This document shows positions 63,014 to 64,000 of a stretch of 64,000 nt of DNA, piece after piece. A model generated the notes under the pieces. That model searched no databases and was not told where the DNA came from. It saw only the letters and a list, made by a program, of their open reading frames with translations. Positions within the stretch are counted from its first letter, which is position 1. Every line of letters starts with the position of its first letter. The translations under genes and the position numbers were made by a program. Location of the stretch: positions 1-64,000 of the forward strand of contig NZ_BMOL01000007.1 of assembly GCF_014647055.1 (NCBI RefSeq), given 5' to 3'. The DNA comes from Deinococcus aerolatus. GTDB taxonomy: Bacteria; Deinococcota; Deinococci; Deinococcales; Deinococcaceae.

Positions 63014-63598
63014 CTAGCGGGCGCGTAGCGTGGCCTGGTTTCCGGCAGTATCGACCACCACAATGTCGGCCCAGATTCCGGTCGTCTCGGCAAAGAACTC
63101 CACACTCGGACCGGGGGTAATGTTCAGGCGATTGCCGTCCACCAGCACCTGTGCCACACCGTTGTTGTCCCCTGCCACGCCCGCCACCCGGATAACGTTG
63201 CCGCTTTTCTCGAAGCGGGTGAGCTGAATGGTGGGCTTGACTGTATCCACGCTGATCGGCAGCACCAGGGTGGACTCGTTGCCGGCAGCGTCGCGGGCCT
63301 TGATGGTGTACTTGCCCTGGGTGCCCTCGATCAGGGTCTTGAACTGAAAGCGCGCCAGCTTGCGGCTGCCCGGCAGCACTGGAATGGGCGTGCCGTCCAC
63401 CGTGACCTGCGTCACGCCCACGTCGTCCAGCACGGTGCCGTCCACCAGCACTGATTTCTCACGGGTCACCCCCACCGCGCTGGTCACGCTGATGCGCGGC
63501 TTGAAGGTGTCGGTGGTGCGGGCGCAGCCGCTCAGCAGCAGCAGCCCCAGCGCGGGCAGCAGCGCTGCGGCGGGCAGGAAGAACGGGCAGCGGCGCAT
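63014..63598 (-). CDS. Small lipoprotein with two Ig-like domains
   Basis: The 194-residue protein has a lipobox LSGC with cysteine at 25. Two Ig-like modules follow (about 33-115 and 118-194), each ending in a DAAGNE/DTAGNQ motif. It resembles single modules of the giant lipoprotein at 38333. Probably attached to the cell envelope. It starts the two-gene transcript with the YczE-like gene. Confidence 0.8.
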   Translation of the reverse strand: MRRCPFFLPAAALLPALGLLLLSGCARTTDTFKPRISVTSAVGVTREKSVLVDGTVLDDVGVTQVTVDGTPIPVLPGSRKLARFQFKTLIEGTQGKYTIKARDAAGNESTLVLPISVDTVKPTIQLTRFEKSGNVIRVAGVAGDNNGVAQVLVDGNRLNITPGPSVEFFAETTGIWADIVVVDTAGNQATLRAR

Positions 63599-63763
63599 GG
63601 CCCGGAGTATAGCGGGTGGGTGCCGCCTGGACAGGATTCAGAAAGTGGGACGCGGTGGGGCCGCAGCGGAACGGCAGGCCCGCAGGCCATGCCCTCTCGG
63701 GAAGAACCTGCACCCACAAATGTGACAGGGAATCTTCCGGCGCCGCCTTACACGCCAAGCCCT

Positions 63764-63769
63764 TACAAT
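63764..63769 (+). promoter_or_regulatory. Leaderless -10 element of hisZ
   Basis: TACAAT ends seven bases before GTG 63777. This spacing decides the start over the ATG at 63768, which overlaps the -10. Confidence 0.55.
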
Positions 63770-63776
63770 GCCTCCC

Positions 63777-64000
63777 GTGAGTTCGCCCGCCCGCCCGCCG
63801 TCTGCCCCGCCCTCTGCCTTTATCCCCGAGGGCACACGCGACGTGCTGCCGCCCGACTGGGAACAGCGCGAGGCCCTGCGCGCCCGGCTGTCCCATCTGT
63901 TCGGCAGCTGGGGCTACCGCGGCGTGGAGGTTCCGGCACTGGAATACGCCGACGCCCGTCATCCGCAGGACGCCCGCGCCTTCAAGCTGATCGATTCGGG
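63777..64000 (+). CDS. hisZ: ATP phosphoribosyltransferase regulatory subunit, partial
   Basis: Seventy-four codons are visible before the window ends. After a Pro/Ser-rich tail the sequence reads FIPEGTRDVLPPDWEQRE, FGSWGYRGVEVPALEYAD and FKLIDSG. This is the class II HisRS-like N terminus of HisZ, which lets the short HisG enzyme work in histidine synthesis. HisS itself is less likely because of the LEYAD and FKLID wording. Start is a leaderless GTG. Confidence 0.8.
   Translation, partial: MSSPARPPSAPPSAFIPEGTRDVLPPDWEQREALRARLSHLFGSWGYRGVEVPALEYADARHPQDARAFKLIDS

Overview
The window is GC-rich chromosomal DNA that fits the genus Deinococcus. The evidence is indirect. There is a single fused SecDF and a Thermus/Deinococcus-type pair for lysine synthesis through alpha-aminoadipate (an ArgC/LysY-like reductase beside homocitrate synthase). 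Type I and type III glutamine synthetases stand back to back. At least six genes carry a -10 hexamer (TANNNT) that ends 6-8 nt before the start codon, the leaderless arrangement common in Deinococcus. No rRNA, tRNA, CRISPR array, phage or intact insertion sequence was seen.

Layout. 95-3253 (minus): an operon of a small leader ORF, a four-helix membrane protein, an XRE regulator and a NatA/NatB-type ABC exporter, behind a promoter covered by phased TTGACT repeats. 3554-8010 (plus): a tandem winged-helix protein, a small acidic protein, endonuclease III, a radical SAM protein and a double GNAT protein. 8037-11118 (minus): a CHASE2-GGDEF protein with its FecR-domain partner. 11182-20832: an ABC-F ATPase, a Big2/malectin-like lipoprotein, an MFS exporter, an aldo/keto reductase, a MaoC/CitE-like acyl-CoA pair and a second ABC exporter. 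20923-28762 (plus): minC, then rimP-nusA-ylxR-infB, a small membrane-anchored protein and secDF. 28899-33355 (plus): argC/lysY, homocitrate synthase, a PhzF-fold protein and rlmN.

33477-43573 (plus) is a cell-envelope and redox region: a TPR protein, a double-SPOR protein that overlaps rex, a small lipoprotein and a 1746-residue Ig-repeat lipoprotein. A 40-bp piece of the rex 3' end is duplicated directly in front of the small lipoprotein gene and supplies its ribosome binding site. 43650-50447 (minus): a CpdB-like nucleotidase and a glycolate/2-hydroxy-acid oxidation operon (glcF, glcD, glcE and an FMN oxidase). 50664-56127: a luciferase-like oxidoreductase, glnN with a structured leader, a UvrA-like gene remnant and glnA. 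56395-62011 (plus): a complete branched-chain amino acid ABC importer (livJ-H-M-G-F). 62380-63598 (minus): a YczE/YitT-like membrane protein and a small Ig-like lipoprotein. hisZ starts at 63777 and runs off the window.

The metabolic theme is amino acid and nitrogen handling: lysine, histidine, glutamine and branched-chain import. Around it lie translation/export housekeeping and accessory envelope lipoproteins. I found no clear new defence or mobile system. The items most worth a second look are the phased-repeat operator with its coupled leader ORF, the duplicated rex tail, the UvrA-like remnant, the glnN leader hairpin and the PhzF-fold protein that lacks its catalytic motifs.
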